This document shows positions 37,897 through 47,892 of a stretch of DNA of 64,000 nucleotides, in pieces (position 1 is the stretch's first letter; each line of letters starts with the position of its first letter). The DNA lies in contig NZ_ARYK01000005.1 in the NCBI RefSeq assembly GCF_000685275.1, positions 1 to 64,000 of the forward strand, in the 5' to 3' direction. Source of the DNA: Hyphomonas johnsonii MHS-2 (GTDB lineage Bacteria; Pseudomonadota; Alphaproteobacteria; Caulobacterales; Hyphomonadaceae). Both the position numbers and the translations under genes were made by a program. The notes beneath the pieces are model-generated. The model made no database searches and had not been told where the DNA came from. It worked only from the letters and a program-made list of their open reading frames with translations.

Positions 37897-39093
37897 CTAT
37901 TGCTCCCCGTCAATCAGGCTAAACCGCAACTCTTCCAGCCCGGCTTCAAGCGTGATGCGCCGGTTTGCCGATTCGGTCCAGTCAGCCATGGCTGTCGCCG
38001 GCGCGCCCGATAGCTGGCCGACGATCGCCACTGCCCCTGCGAGGTCGCCGGCGTCAAGCGCCTGGCGGGCACGCGACAGCGTACCGGCTGCCGTCTCCGC
38101 CTCGCCATCGGCGCGGCTTACGGTGACGGCATCCCCGAACACGCTGTTCAGCCAGCCCAAGCCGCTGCGCTCCCTGGCAGGCTCTGCCTTGCGGGCTGCA
38201 ACACTGGCCGGCTTGAAGGTTTGCTGCAGTTCCGCCAGCGTTGGCGCGCCGGTCGAGGCCACCACGCCCAAGGCCCGCACGGCCTGCACTTTCGGCAGGA
38301 TGACCCGCAACCGCCGGTAATCGGATTCGAATGCGTCGCCGCGCCGGGACGCCGCCTCGATCGCCGCCAGCGCGAGCGCGGCATCGGCATTCGTCGCAGA
38401 ACTTTCGGCCTTGGCGCGCACAGCCGCTTCGTCCTTGCGCATGGTTTCGATCAGGCCGGTAATATTGCTGGTGTCGGGGCCGTCATCGGCGGCCACATCG
38501 GCGCGAAGATTGGCAATGCCGAGTTCCACGGCATTCATGCGTTCGGCAAGCGCCGCGATCGCGCGGCTGAGTTCCTGCGGGCTGGCCTGGCCACTCGTGT
38601 CGACTGCTTCCAGCGCGTCCAGCCGGGCCGTCAATTTGGCGATCGCCGCGCCGCCGCCCGATGCCATCGCCTCGTCGAGGCGGCGCGACACGGCGTCGAG
38701 TTCGGCGACCAGCGGACGCAGGTCCTCGCCATTGCTGCTGCCCGCACTGTTTTGCAGGCCCGCCTGCAGCCGCGATTCGATTTCGGTTGTGTCACGGGCG
38801 ATCTTGCCGCGCTCCAGCCCGGCCGTTTCGAGATCGGCCTTCAGCGTGGCGATCTCCTGGGTCAGCGCTGCCACGTCGCCACCGGGGCCGGCAGGGCGCA
38901 CCAGGTTTGCCGAGATGCCGATCGCTGCGCCGACGCCCGCCGCCATCAGGCTGGCAATGCCAACACCGAGCCAGCCGGGGCCGCTGCCCGCCCCGGACCG
39001 GGGCGCATCAGGCGCGTCCGCCGCCGGCTCGAAGTCGGCGTCGATCGGTTCGCTCTCGGCGACCGGGACCTCCACCTCGTCGTCTTCGCTCAT
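37897..39093 (-). CDS. Mitofilin (Mic60)-like inner membrane protein
   Basis: The 398-residue protein has an acidic N-terminus, one membrane helix (about residues 40-62, GWLGVGIASLMAAGVGA), a long coiled coil, and a C-terminal mitofilin-like domain around residues 295-398. The same order is seen in alphaproteobacterial Mic60 homologues, which shape intracytoplasmic membranes and are ancestors of mitochondrial Mic60. Its place next to hemD and hemY-like is typical. The start at 39093 is preceded by AGGAG; a Met at 39126 is less likely. Confidence 0.85.
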   Translation of the reverse strand: MSEDDEVEVPVAESEPIDADFEPAADAPDAPRSGAGSGPGWLGVGIASLMAAGVGAAIGISANLVRPAGPGGDVAALTQEIATLKADLETAGLERGKIARDTTEIESRLQAGLQNSAGSSNGEDLRPLVAELDAVSRRLDEAMASGGGAAIAKLTARLDALEAVDTSGQASPQELSRAIAALAERMNAVELGIANLRADVAADDGPDTSNITGLIETMRKDEAAVRAKAESSATNADAALALAAIEAASRRGDAFESDYRRLRVILPKVQAVRALGVVASTGAPTLAELQQTFKPASVAARKAEPARERSGLGWLNSVFGDAVTVSRADGEAETAAGTLSRARQALDAGDLAGAVAIVGQLSGAPATAMADWTESANRRITLEAGLEELRFSLIDGEQ

Positions 39094-39156
39094 CTCGCCT
39101 GGATCTCCTTGGGGGCCGTGTGGCACTGATTCACCCTCGCATATCCGCCCGCCCGG

Positions 39157-39864
39157 TCAAAGCCCGCGCTCCAGCGCAGCCATCAGCGCGGCCTCGCTCG
39201 GATGCGCCGCTGCGATGATCGCCTTCGCGCCGCATCCCGCCAGCGGCCCGGCTGCAGCGTTCGATATCGCGGCAATGACAGCGCCCGACAAGTCGAGGCC
39301 CGCCGCGGCTACCGCTGCCCGGAACGCCGCCGCGCCCTTGGCCGAATGCACCAGCACCGCCGCCGGCCCGGATGCCAGCGCAGCCGTCGCCGCCGCGCTC
39401 AGCGCCGGCACAGGCACCGTCCGGTAGAGCGCCGCGAACCGGGCATCCAGGCCCGCCGCTTTCAGCTGCGCGACGAGATCGCCCGCCGGGGTGTCGTTCG
39501 CCACGTGCAACAGGCCGCCCGTCCGGGCCTCCGGCGCCGCGATGATCAACCGGGCCAGGGCGATGGCATTGCCATCTCCTTCCCGCACGTCCTTGCCGCC
39601 CCCCTGCCGCGCCGCCGCCGCCGTCGCGTCACCCACGCACCACACGGTTTCCGCGCCCACCGCGCGCCGCGCCAGGAAGGCCCGGACACCATTCGCACTG
39701 GTAAAGATGAGGTGGTCTATCCCGTCCATGTCCAGCGGGGCATCCGGCAGGCTTTCCACCACCAGGGCCGGCGACACGATCGGGGCATATCCAAGCGCCG
39801 CCAGCCGCGCAGCCGTCTCGGCCGCCCCCGGCTCGGCCCGGGTCACGATGACCGGCAGGCTCAC
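39157..39864 (-). CDS. hemD: Uroporphyrinogen-III synthase
   Basis: HemD cyclises hydroxymethylbilane with inversion of ring D. The 235-residue protein has the weakly conserved HemD fold with two Rossmann-like halves: [12 protein letters not shown] at the N-terminus, [13 protein letters not shown], and the central [15 protein letters not shown] stretch. It overlaps hemC by four bases (stop of hemC over its start) and is followed by the mitofilin-like gene after about 60 bases. Sequence identity in this family is low, but the context decides. Confidence 0.92.
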   Translation of the reverse strand: MSLPVIVTRAEPGAAETAARLAALGYAPIVSPALVVESLPDAPLDMDGIDHLIFTSANGVRAFLARRAVGAETVWCVGDATAAAARQGGGKDVREGDGNAIALARLIIAAPEARTGGLLHVANDTPAGDLVAQLKAAGLDARFAALYRTVPVPALSAAATAALASGPAAVLVHSAKGAAAFRAAVAAAGLDLSGAVIAAISNAAAGPLAGCGAKAIIAAAHPSEAALMAALERGL

Positions 39865-40844
39865 CAGTCGCCCACGAATGACGGCAGGGTGCCGCCAGCC
39901 GCCGCGCGGATTTCCGCCGCCACGCCGCGCCCGAGCGCGCCCAGTTGCACCGCATTGGCTGATTTCAGGCAGGACCCGTCCGCCCGCCAGCGCGTCTGGC
40001 CGTCAAGCGACAGCACCTCGCCGACAAGTTCCCAAGTCTCGCCCCGATCAAACAGGTGCGCCGCGATCGGCGTGCGGCAGCTGCCGTCGAGCGCCGCCAG
40101 GAAGGCCCGTTCGGCGGTCGCCGCCGCGCGGGTGTCGCCATGGTCCGCACCGCTGAGCACGTCCAGCAGGGCCGGGTCGCAATCTGCCCGCGCCACAACG
40201 CCGATAATCCCCTGCCCCGCCGCCGGCAGCATGACATCCATCGGGATCGGATTTGCCAGGTGGTCCATGCCCAGCCGGGTGAGGCCCGCCATGGCGAGAT
40301 AGGTGGCATCGGCCAGCCCCTCTTCCAGCTTGCGCATGCGGGTTGCGACATTGCCCCGGAACGTCACGATCTCGACATCCGGGCGCGCCGCCAGTGTCTG
40401 GGCCTCGCGCCGGAGCGAGGCGGTGCCGACCTTCGCGCCTTGCGGCAGATCGGACAGTGTCTTGCTGTGCGGCGACAGGAATCCCTCCCTGGCGTCTTCG
40501 CGCTGCGGGAAGGCGGCGAACACCTGCCCGTCCGGCAATTCCGCCGGGATATCCTTCAGGCTGTGCACGGTGATATCCACCTCGTCACGATCAAGCGCGG
40601 CATCCAGCTCGCGCGTGAAAAGGCCCTTGCCTCCTGCATTGATCAGCCGCTCGGTTGTCAGCTGGTCGCCCGTGGTCGTGAAGGTCACGATTTCGCCGCG
40701 CAGGGCGCCGCCGGAGCTGACTTCGAGGGCTGTAGCAATCTGGCGGGCCTGCACCAGCGCGAGCGGTGACCCGCGGGTACCGATGCGTACACTGCGCTGG
40801 TCGCGCCGGGCGATATTGTCGGGGGAGATTCTGGGATCGGACAT
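39861..40844 (-). CDS. hemC: Porphobilinogen deaminase
   Basis: HemC (hydroxymethylbilane synthase) polymerises four porphobilinogens. The 327-residue protein has the family motifs [21 protein letters not shown] with catalytic Asp98, [14 protein letters not shown] and the dipyrromethane cofactor Cys256 in DGSCRTPI. The Asp-to-Cys distance of 158 residues equals that of E. coli. It leads the operon hemC-hemD-mitofilin-hemY-like. Confidence 0.97.
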   Translation of the reverse strand: MSDPRISPDNIARRDQRSVRIGTRGSPLALVQARQIATALEVSSGGALRGEIVTFTTTGDQLTTERLINAGGKGLFTRELDAALDRDEVDITVHSLKDIPAELPDGQVFAAFPQREDAREGFLSPHSKTLSDLPQGAKVGTASLRREAQTLAARPDVEIVTFRGNVATRMRKLEEGLADATYLAMAGLTRLGMDHLANPIPMDVMLPAAGQGIIGVVARADCDPALLDVLSGADHGDTRAAATAERAFLAALDGSCRTPIAAHLFDRGETWELVGEVLSLDGQTRWRADGSCLKSANAVQLGALGRGVAAEIRAAAGGTLPSFVGDW

Positions 40845-40953
40845 TGTCTTCCTCTAGCCGCCAAGTGTCACGTTGCCAATTGACTCAGCGTCGCAGAAGG
40901 CGATACCACCTCATATCGTTAATCGGAAAACATCCCGCAAAGGAACCCCATTG

Positions 40954-42837
40954 ATGCGTACGTCCGTTTCAGCCCTCGCGCTCGCTTTTGTCCTCTCAGC
41001 GTGCGCCACGCAGCCGCCTCCCGTCGCAGCGCTCGACGTGACACCGACAGTCGCCGAGGCCCCCGCCGAAACGCAGGAAGAGATGAGCGCGCGCCTGAAC
41101 GCATGGTTTGAGACGAAATACGAAGAACAGCTGCAATTCAGCCCGATCCAGCTCTCGTTCATCGGCCGCAAGGACAAGAACGACCAGATCGACTGCCTCA
41201 CGCTCGCCTGCCAGGACGAGCAACTGGCCTGGCAAGTCGCGTCCACCGAAGAAATGGTGGATTCGTTCGATTACGAGGCGCTCTCTGACGAAGACAAGGT
41301 CTCCTACGACTTCTGGAAATACCAGTCCGACCAGGCCGCCGAAGGCGCTGCGTTCCGCTATAATGGTTTCGTATTCGACCAGATGAACGGCATCCAGAAC
41401 TTCCTGCCGACCTTCCTGATCAGCTTCCACGCCGTCGATACGCCTGAGGACGCGAGCGCCTATGTCAGCCGGATCAAGGAATCCGGCCGCGCCCTGCGCG
41501 AGGCCCTCGATGTCGCAAAGGAATCGGCAGACCGGGGCGTCCACGCGCCGAAATTTGCCTATGAAGGCGTGATCGACCAGTCGCAGAAGGTCATCACCGG
41601 CGCGCCGTTCACGGACGGCGAAGACAGCGCAATTCTCGCGGACTTCAAGACGGATGTGCAAGCCCTGGTCGATGGCGAAAGCATCGACGAAGTCGCGGCA
41701 AACGTCCTGATCGCCGAGGCGGAAGAAGCCCTGAAAGGCGATTTCCTGGCCGCCTACAAGGAAGTGATCGCCTTTGCGACGGAAGACATGGCGAATTCGC
41801 CGGACTCGACCCAGCCGGTCGGCGCTTTCCTTCAGCCCGACGGCGAGGCCTACTACAATTACCGCCTGAAGACGCAGACGACGACCAATATGACGGCTGA
41901 CGAGATCCACACGCTCGGCCTGTCGGAAGTCGCGCGCCTGCACGTCGAGATGGAGAAGATCAAGGACTCCGTCGGCTTTGAAGGAACGCTCCAGGAATTC
42001 TTTACAATGCTGCGCGACAGCAAGAGCGACGAGCGCTTCTACTATCCAAACACGGATGAAGGGCGTCTCGCCTACATCGCCGACGCGACTGCCGCCATCG
42101 ACCGCATCAAGGCGGAACTGCCCGAATATTTCGGAATCCTGCCGAAAGCGGACCTCGTCGTGAAGCGCGTCGAAGCCTTCCGCGAACAGGACGGCGCCGC
42201 CCAGCATTACTTCCCCGGCACGCCGGACGGCTCGCGCCCCGGCACCTATTATGCCCACCTGTCCGACATGACCGCGATGCCGAAGCGTGAGCTTGAAGTC
42301 ATCGCCTATCACGAGGGCATTCCAGGCCATCACATGCAGATTTCGATCGCCCAGGAGATGGAAGGCATTCCGCAATTCCGGGCACAGGCCGGCTCGACCG
42401 CCTATCAGGAAGGCTGGGGGCTTTATGCCGAATGGCTCGCCAAGGAAATGCCGGGCACCTATGCGGACCCCTATTCCGATTTCGGCCGGCTCGGGTCCGA
42501 AATCTGGCGGGCCATCCGGCTGGTCGTCGATACCGGCATCCATTCCAAGGGCTGGACCGAAGAACAGGCCGTCCAGTATTTCCTGGCGAACGCCGCAGTC
42601 ACAGAGGCGCAGGCGCGTTCAGAGATCCAGCGCTATATCGTGATGCCGGGCCAGGCGACTGCCTACAAGATCGGCATGATCAAGATCCAGGAACTGCGGG
42701 CGAAAGCCGAAGCCGAACTGGGCGACAAGTTCGACATTCGCGGCTTCCATGACACCGTACTTGGTGGCGGGGCCATGCCGCTCGAAATCCTCGAGCGCCG
42801 GGTCGACACCTGGATCGACGCGCAAAAGGCCGCCTGA
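40954..42837 (+). CDS. DUF885 family lipoprotein, predicted metallopeptidase
   Basis: The 627-residue protein has a lipoprotein signal (lipobox LSAC, Cys at residue 17), so it should sit in the outer or inner membrane envelope. The DUF885 core has the motif YHEGIPGHHMQI, an HExxxGHH-type zinc site, and downstream YQEGWGLYAEWLAKE. Peptidase activity is likely from the motif but the substrate is unknown. A second DUF885 protein lies at 52058-53806; the two share the motifs. The start at 40954 follows AAAGGA. Confidence 0.88.
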   Translation: MRTSVSALALAFVLSACATQPPPVAALDVTPTVAEAPAETQEEMSARLNAWFETKYEEQLQFSPIQLSFIGRKDKNDQIDCLTLACQDEQLAWQVASTEEMVDSFDYEALSDEDKVSYDFWKYQSDQAAEGAAFRYNGFVFDQMNGIQNFLPTFLISFHAVDTPEDASAYVSRIKESGRALREALDVAKESADRGVHAPKFAYEGVIDQSQKVITGAPFTDGEDSAILADFKTDVQALVDGESIDEVAANVLIAEAEEALKGDFLAAYKEVIAFATEDMANSPDSTQPVGAFLQPDGEAYYNYRLKTQTTTNMTADEIHTLGLSEVARLHVEMEKIKDSVGFEGTLQEFFTMLRDSKSDERFYYPNTDEGRLAYIADATAAIDRIKAELPEYFGILPKADLVVKRVEAFREQDGAAQHYFPGTPDGSRPGTYYAHLSDMTAMPKRELEVIAYHEGIPGHHMQISIAQEMEGIPQFRAQAGSTAYQEGWGLYAEWLAKEMPGTYADPYSDFGRLGSEIWRAIRLVVDTGIHSKGWTEEQAVQYFLANAAVTEAQARSEIQRYIVMPGQATAYKIGMIKIQELRAKAEAELGDKFDIRGFHDTVLGGGAMPLEILERRVDTWIDAQKAA

Positions 42838-42915
42838 GGCCAAACCAGACGTTGGGGCAGGCCTTGCCATGGGCCGGGCCTGCCCTACGCTCGCTTCTGA
42901 ACAGGGAGCGCGCAC

Positions 42916-44088
42916 ATGAACCTCACTTTCAAGCCCGAGACAGAGACCTTCCGCGCCCAGGTGCGGACATTCTTCGAGACCGAATTTCCTGCGGACATCA
43001 TCGCGAAGAACCGGTCTGGCACGCCGCTCACCACAGAAGACATCCGCCGCTCTGAAATGGCGCTCGGCGCGAAGGGTTGGCTCGCGAGCGCCTGGCCAGA
43101 GGAATTCGGCGGCCCCGGCTGGTCAGTCGAGGAGCAATACGTATTCGACGAGGAACTTGAGCGCGCCGGCGTGCCGACCGTGACGCCGATGGGCGTCGTC
43201 TATGTCGGCCCAGTGCTCTACACTTTTGCCTCCGACGAGCAGAAGGCCAAATGGCTGCCGGGCATCCGTGACGGCTCTGTCGGCTGGGCGCAGGGCTATT
43301 CCGAACCGGGCGCCGGGTCAGACCTCGCCTCCCTGCAGTTCAGTGCGACCCTGGAAGACGGCACCTACACGCTCAACGGACACAAGATCTGGACCTCGGC
43401 CGCCCAGCACGCCGAGTGGATCTTCCTTCTGGCGCGGACCAGCAATGAAGGCAAAAAGCAGGAGGGCATCAGTTTCATCTGCTGCCGCATGGATGCGCCG
43501 GGCGTCACGCTCGTCCCCATCATCACGATTGACGGCAAGCATGTCCTCAACGAGGTCCTGTTCGACAATGTGAAAGTGCCTGAAGCCTACCGCATCGGCG
43601 AAGAGGGCAAGGGCTGGACCTATTCCCAATACCTGCTCGGGTTCGAGCGGACGTCCTACGCCCGGATCGGCGGCAAGCGCGCCATGCTCCGCCATGTCCG
43701 CGAACTGGCCACTGCCCTGCCCGACGGCGGCAATCATCGCCTGATCGACGATCCGGGGTTTGCCCGCAAGCTGACCGAGGCGGAAATGGCCGTCGACGGG
43801 CTCGAGATGACGGTCTTTCGTGTATTGTCCGGGCTTTCTTCGGGCAATTCTCCGGGCGACGCAGCCTCGACGATCAAGATTCTCGCAACCGAGACTCATC
43901 AGGAAATCACCGAGCTTTTCCTCGACACGGCAGCGGCCTTTGCCCAACCCGGTCCCGGCACGCCCGGCTTTCCGGCCTATGCGGCGCGCGATGTGTCAGC
44001 CTATTTCGCCGGGCGCGCCCAGTCGATCTATGGCGGCACGAATGAAATCCAGCGCACCATCATCGCCCGAAAGGTGCTTGGTCTCTAG
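42916..44088 (+). CDS. Acyl-CoA dehydrogenase family protein
   Basis: The 390-residue flavoprotein has the family pattern: N-terminal helical domain, WAQGYSEPGAGSDLASLQ for FAD/substrate contacts, the middle beta domain, and the C-terminal YGGTNEIQRTIIARKVLGL. The SEPGAGSDLA segment is typical of medium/long-chain acyl-CoA dehydrogenases and of bacterial catabolic acyl-CoA oxidation. Substrate range is unknown. Its stop overlaps the convergent dsbB stop by four bases. Confidence 0.93.
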   Translation: MNLTFKPETETFRAQVRTFFETEFPADIIAKNRSGTPLTTEDIRRSEMALGAKGWLASAWPEEFGGPGWSVEEQYVFDEELERAGVPTVTPMGVVYVGPVLYTFASDEQKAKWLPGIRDGSVGWAQGYSEPGAGSDLASLQFSATLEDGTYTLNGHKIWTSAAQHAEWIFLLARTSNEGKKQEGISFICCRMDAPGVTLVPIITIDGKHVLNEVLFDNVKVPEAYRIGEEGKGWTYSQYLLGFERTSYARIGGKRAMLRHVRELATALPDGGNHRLIDDPGFARKLTEAEMAVDGLEMTVFRVLSGLSSGNSPGDAASTIKILATETHQEITELFLDTAAAFAQPGPGTPGFPAYAARDVSAYFAGRAQSIYGGTNEIQRTIIARKVLGL

Positions 44089-44591
44089 CGCTGGACTGTA
44101 GCCGCTGCTGCGAAAAAGCTCAGGCCGGCGAGGACCAGGGAGACCACGCCGTTCCATCCGGCCATCGAGAGGCCGAGGATGTAGAAGGGCGCTGCGGTAC
44201 AATCGGCAACGTGGAATGCCTGGTTGAGGTCCTTGATCTCGAGCGGATTGACCGCGACCGCTGCGGCGCACCCGGCCGGTGGGGGAAAGATCTTCCATTC
44301 CACACCCGAATGATACACTGCCACCACGACCCCGACCCCGAACGCGAGCCCGATCAGCACATTCAACGCCACCAAAAACCGCCGCTTCGGCACCAGCCGC
44401 CATATGGCAAGGCCCGACAGGATCATGGCGATCAGGGCCCAGTACACATCCCTTTGCCGCAGGCAGAGCGGGCAGGGCGGCAGGTGGCCAAATCTTTCAA
44501 AGGCATGGGCTGCCGCCAGCATGGCAGCAGACACGACCAGAGCAACCACGGGCCAGGCCCAGTCTTTCAGAAGCAATTTCAACTTTGACAT
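44085..44591 (-). CDS. dsbB: Disulfide bond formation protein DsbB
   Basis: DsbB reoxidises DsbA and passes electrons to quinone. The 168-residue membrane protein has four helices, the CxxC Cys40/Cys43 in PPCPLCLRQRD in the first periplasmic loop, and the second pair Cys108 and Cys131 in the second loop. All four catalytic cysteines are in place. There is no clear Shine-Dalgarno. The longer upstream frame is not supported; the start is fixed by the first helix. Confidence 0.92.
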   Translation of the reverse strand: MSKLKLLLKDWAWPVVALVVSAAMLAAAHAFERFGHLPPCPLCLRQRDVYWALIAMILSGLAIWRLVPKRRFLVALNVLIGLAFGVGVVVAVYHSGVEWKIFPPPAGCAAAVAVNPLEIKDLNQAFHVADCTAAPFYILGLSMAGWNGVVSLVLAGLSFFAAAATVQR

Positions 44592-44638
44592 CACGCCACT
44601 AACACCGCCCGGCCCTCCGGCTACAATGCGGCGCAGCG

Positions 44639-45280
44639 TCACGATGTCGTGAATCCCACGAGCCAGTCCTTCAACGCACCGATCAGTGCCAGCAATGCGA
44701 CCGGCCCGAGCACGACGAGCCCGAATATCCACGCAAGCCCGACCAGGATTCCGAGGATCACCAGAATGCCGTCCTTGTTGATGAGGCCGAAACTCGCCAG
44801 CGCCACGCCAAAGCCCGGGACGGTATTTGTCATCGGGAGAGGCACCAGGATCGATGCACTGAAAACGCACAGGAACAGCCCGACCACACGCTCGGATTTC
44901 TTGCCCGTGATGCCGGTCAGGCGTGGCTTGGTGAACGTCTCGATCCAGCCGAGCCACTTGCGCCCGCCTTTCGCCATCTGGGTCAGCCCGTTCCGGTCGA
45001 TTTTCCGCTGGCCGAACTTTTCCGGCATCCAGGGCAATTCGCGCCCGGCTGCCATCTGGCCGGCAAGCGCCATCATCGGCAGTGAAACGATTTGCGGCAC
45101 ACCGTAGAGAAACGGGATGCAGCAGGGCAGCGCCAGAAAGAACAGGCCTGCGCCAAAGGCGCTCTCGTCCAGCTGGTCGAGAATCGCGCGCAGCGACAGC
45201 CCCTCTTCCGGTGCCCGTTCGGCCATGGATTCGAGGCTTTGCAACAGGGTGCGTTCAGGAGCGGGAGGCGCAGCAGGCAT
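44639..45280 (-). CDS. ExoD family exopolysaccharide synthesis membrane protein
   Basis: The 213-residue protein has several hydrophobic segments and the ExoD pattern: LRAILDQLDESAFGAGLFFLALPCCIPFLYGVPQ, the GLPLPMTNTVPGFG-like motif (VPLPMTNTVPGFGV), and a C-terminal pair of helices. ExoD is needed for exopolysaccharide and alkali tolerance in Rhizobium; its mechanism is unknown. It is upstream of dsbB by 47 bases on the same strand. The start at 45280 follows the first conserved region. Confidence 0.85.
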   Translation of the reverse strand: MPAAPPAPERTLLQSLESMAERAPEEGLSLRAILDQLDESAFGAGLFFLALPCCIPFLYGVPQIVSLPMMALAGQMAAGRELPWMPEKFGQRKIDRNGLTQMAKGGRKWLGWIETFTKPRLTGITGKKSERVVGLFLCVFSASILVPLPMTNTVPGFGVALASFGLINKDGILVILGILVGLAWIFGLVVLGPVALLALIGALKDWLVGFTTS

Positions 45281-45370
45281 GCGCGCGGTGTTAGCGATCT
45301 TTGCTGCCCGCGTCGAGATGATTGACAGCACAGGCAGCGATGCGGCAGGAGAGGCCTTCCCTGAACAGGG

Positions 45371-45457
45371 GCCTCTGTGGCGGAACTGGTAGACGCGACG
45401 GATTCAAAATCCGTTTCTGGTGACAGAGTGCCGGTTCGAGTCCGGCCAGAGGTACCA
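45371..45457 (+). tRNA. tRNA-Leu(CAA)
   Basis: The sequence folds as a type II tRNA with a long variable arm: acceptor GCCTCTG against CAGAGGT (G1-U72 wobble), D arm, anticodon stem ACGGA/TCCGT with loop TTCAAAA (anticodon CAA), variable arm, T arm GTTCGAG, discriminator A and encoded CCA. It reads UUG codons. Confidence 0.95.
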
Positions 45458-45471
45458 CCCGGCGCGGCCGG

Positions 45472-46293
45472 TTACAGGTAGAACCGGCCTTCCACGGTTG
45501 TCACGGCCCGCCCGATCAGGCTGACGCGGTCGCCGCGCAACGCCGCGTCGATGCGCCCTCCGCGACCGGGATAGGCCTGCAAGCATGTGATGGCATCGAG
45601 GCCATAGCGTTCCGACATGATCCGGGCCAGCATCGTGTGCCAGCTTCCTGTGGCCGGGTCTTCATCGATCCCGCTGCCGGGCGCAAAGAACCGGCTGGTC
45701 ACGTCGACCCCCTCGCCGCCGGCCGCAAAACACCCGAAATTGCCCCTGTCCCAGCCCTCGCCGGGCGCGCCCAGCAATTTCAACGCCTTGAGGTCGGGTG
45801 CCAGCGCCTGGACGTCAGCTGGGGTTTCGAACCGCGCCGCGTAGAAGATGCCGCCCCAGGCCTGAACGGGACGCGCGCCCAATGCGGCGGCCACCTCGTC
45901 GCTGACCTCGATTTCGCTGACTGGTGCCGACGGGAAATCCATGGCCAGCCGTCCGTCATCCCGCCGTTGCACGGTCAGGCAGCCGGATTTCACCGTGTCG
46001 AAAGCGATTGCGTCGCCTGTAAACCCTTCATGCGCGAAAAGGACATGCGCCGCCGCGAGCGTGGCATGTCCGCATAGAGGCACTTCCACGGCCGGGGTAA
46101 ACCAGCGCAGGTTCCAACGGCTGTCGCCCGTCCGGACAATGTAGGCCGTCTCGGCAACATTGTTCTCGGCCGCAATGGCCAGCATGACGTCATCGGGCAG
46201 GAAGGCCTCCAGCGGGATGATGCAGGCCTGGTTTCCTTGAAAGGCTCGCTCTGCAAACGCATCGACCTGGTACAGGGTCAGGGATCGGGTCAT
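45472..46293 (-). CDS. PhzF family isomerase-like protein
   Basis: The 273-residue protein belongs to the PhzF (phenazine biosynthesis-like) family: MTRSLTLYQVDAFAERAFQGNQA, catalytic Glu48 in NNVAETAYI, RWFTPAVEVPLCGHATLAA and DEDPATGSWHTML near the C-terminus. PhzF isomerises a dihydroxyanthranilate-type compound in phenazine-producing strains, but most family members have unknown substrates. No phenazine genes lie near. The start at 46293 follows GGAGGT. Confidence 0.88.
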   Translation of the reverse strand: MTRSLTLYQVDAFAERAFQGNQACIIPLEAFLPDDVMLAIAAENNVAETAYIVRTGDSRWNLRWFTPAVEVPLCGHATLAAAHVLFAHEGFTGDAIAFDTVKSGCLTVQRRDDGRLAMDFPSAPVSEIEVSDEVAAALGARPVQAWGGIFYAARFETPADVQALAPDLKALKLLGAPGEGWDRGNFGCFAAGGEGVDVTSRFFAPGSGIDEDPATGSWHTMLARIMSERYGLDAITCLQAYPGRGGRIDAALRGDRVSLIGRAVTTVEGRFYL

Positions 46294-46383
46294 GGTGAAA
46301 CCTCCGGACCCGGGATAAAGCACAACGGGCGCACCCATTGAAACGATCTTTCCTGAGCCGTCCATCAGAGCGGCTAAAGCCGG

Positions 46384-47199
46384 TCAATCCCGGTCGAGAC
46401 ACCAGCCATGGTTCAGGGGGCCGTGGCCGTGGCCGAACCCCTTTGCCGACCGGATCGCCCCCATGATATAGGCGCGCGCCTGCTCCACGGCATCCGGTAC
46501 GCTGGCGCCCTGGGCGAGGTGTGCGGCAATCGCGGAGGCCAGGGTGCAGCCCGTGCCGTGCGTCGATTGTGTCCTGATGCGGGGGCTTTCGAATATCCAC
46601 TCGCCGGTCGTCGTCTGCAGCACGTCGGTGATCAGGTCCCCGCCGACATGCCCGCCCTTGACCAGTGCGCCATGCGCTCCGAGTTCCAGCAGCCGCTCTG
46701 CCGCGCGGCGCTGGCCATCCACGGTTTCAACAGCCTTGCCAGTCAGGACTTCGGCTTCCGGCGCGTTCGGCGTGACGAGCCGCGCGCTGGGCACCAGTTC
46801 CGAACGGATGGCGTCAACCGCCCTGCCATCGACCAACCGGTCCCCTGACGTCGCAACCATGACGGGATCGATCACGCGCGGCACGCCCGGCGCCTGCATG
46901 GCGAGGCATTCCGCGATCGCCTCGACCAGCGCGGCGGATCCCAGCATCCCTGTCTTGATGATGTCGGCGCCAATGTCCGCCAGGGTCACCTGCATCTGTC
47001 CGGTGACGGTCTCGATGGGGACCGGCCAGACGGCGTGAACGCCCGTCGTGTCCTGCACCGTGATTGCTGTCACCGCCGTCATGGCATAGCCGCCCAGCAT
47101 GGTGACCGTCTTGATATCAGCCTGGATTCCTGCGCCGCCGCCGGAATCCGATCCGGCGATGATCAGGACCCGTCCCCGGGGACCCTCGACCTCTGCCAT
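46384..47199 (-). CDS. thiD: Hydroxymethylpyrimidine/phosphomethylpyrimidine kinase
   Basis: ThiD phosphorylates HMP and HMP-P to HMP-PP for thiamin synthesis. The 271-residue protein shows the ribokinase-like family features IAGSDSGGGAGIQADIK, DPVMVATSG, and the STHGTGCTLASAIAAHL motif with the phosphate-binding Gly/Cys. The start at 47199 is eight bases from the stop of the transaldolase-like gene, so the pair is probably cotranscribed. Confidence 0.95.
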   Translation of the reverse strand: MAEVEGPRGRVLIIAGSDSGGGAGIQADIKTVTMLGGYAMTAVTAITVQDTTGVHAVWPVPIETVTGQMQVTLADIGADIIKTGMLGSAALVEAIAECLAMQAPGVPRVIDPVMVATSGDRLVDGRAVDAIRSELVPSARLVTPNAPEAEVLTGKAVETVDGQRRAAERLLELGAHGALVKGGHVGGDLITDVLQTTTGEWIFESPRIRTQSTHGTGCTLASAIAAHLAQGASVPDAVEQARAYIMGAIRSAKGFGHGHGPLNHGWCLDRD

Positions 47200-47207
47200 G
47201 TCGCGCC

Positions 47208-47858
47208 TCAGACCTTGATCCCGGCTTTCTTCGCGTCGGCAAGGAAGGCCTCGAGGCCCTTGTCGGTCAAGGGATGATTGGCGAGCGCCTTGATCACCGA
47301 AGGCGGCATCGTTGCGACATCCGCGCCGGCGAGCGCGCACAATTTCACGTGGTTTGGTGTCCGGATCGATGCGGCGAGGATTTCGGTGTCGAACAGGTAA
47401 TTGTCGTAGATCTGCCGGATGTCGCTGATCAGCTCCATGCCGTCGACATTGATGTCGTCGAGACGCCCGATGAAGGGAGAGATGAATGCCGCACCGGCCT
47501 TGGCGGCGAGCAGCGCCTGGTTGGCCGAGAAGCAGAGCGTCACGTTGACCGCCGTGCCTTCGTCCGACAGCGTCCGGCACGCCTTGAGGCCGTCCCAGGT
47601 CAGCGGCAGTTTGACGGCAACATTTTCCGCGATCCTGGCCAGCTTGCGGCCTTCGCTGACCATGCCCTCGGTATCGATCGCGACAACTTCCGCGCTGACC
47701 GGGCCGGGGACCAGGCCGCAAATTTCCTTGATCACCTCCGCAAAGGGGCGGCCGGACTTGGCGATCAGCGACGGATTGGTGGTCACCCCGTCAATCAGGC
47801 CGGTCTCGGCGAGTTCTGCGATGTCCTTGGTGTCTGCAGTGTCGACAAAGAATTTCAT
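47208..47858 (-). CDS. Transaldolase family protein, fructose-6-phosphate aldolase/TalC type
   Basis: The 216-residue protein is the short transaldolase type: [13 protein letters not shown], the GVTTNPSL segment, the Schiff-base Lys in [11 protein letters not shown], and the SPFIGRLDD loop. Length 215-220 is typical of Fsa/TalC proteins. It may act as transaldolase in the pentose phosphate route, with Fsa activity as an alternative. Its stop is eight bases from the thiD start. Confidence 0.9.
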   Translation of the reverse strand: MKFFVDTADTKDIAELAETGLIDGVTTNPSLIAKSGRPFAEVIKEICGLVPGPVSAEVVAIDTEGMVSEGRKLARIAENVAVKLPLTWDGLKACRTLSDEGTAVNVTLCFSANQALLAAKAGAAFISPFIGRLDDINVDGMELISDIRQIYDNYLFDTEILAASIRTPNHVKLCALAGADVATMPPSVIKALANHPLTDKGLEAFLADAKKAGIKV

Positions 47859-47892
47859 TGCGATGGATCCAGTGTGATGGGGCTTGAGGAAA

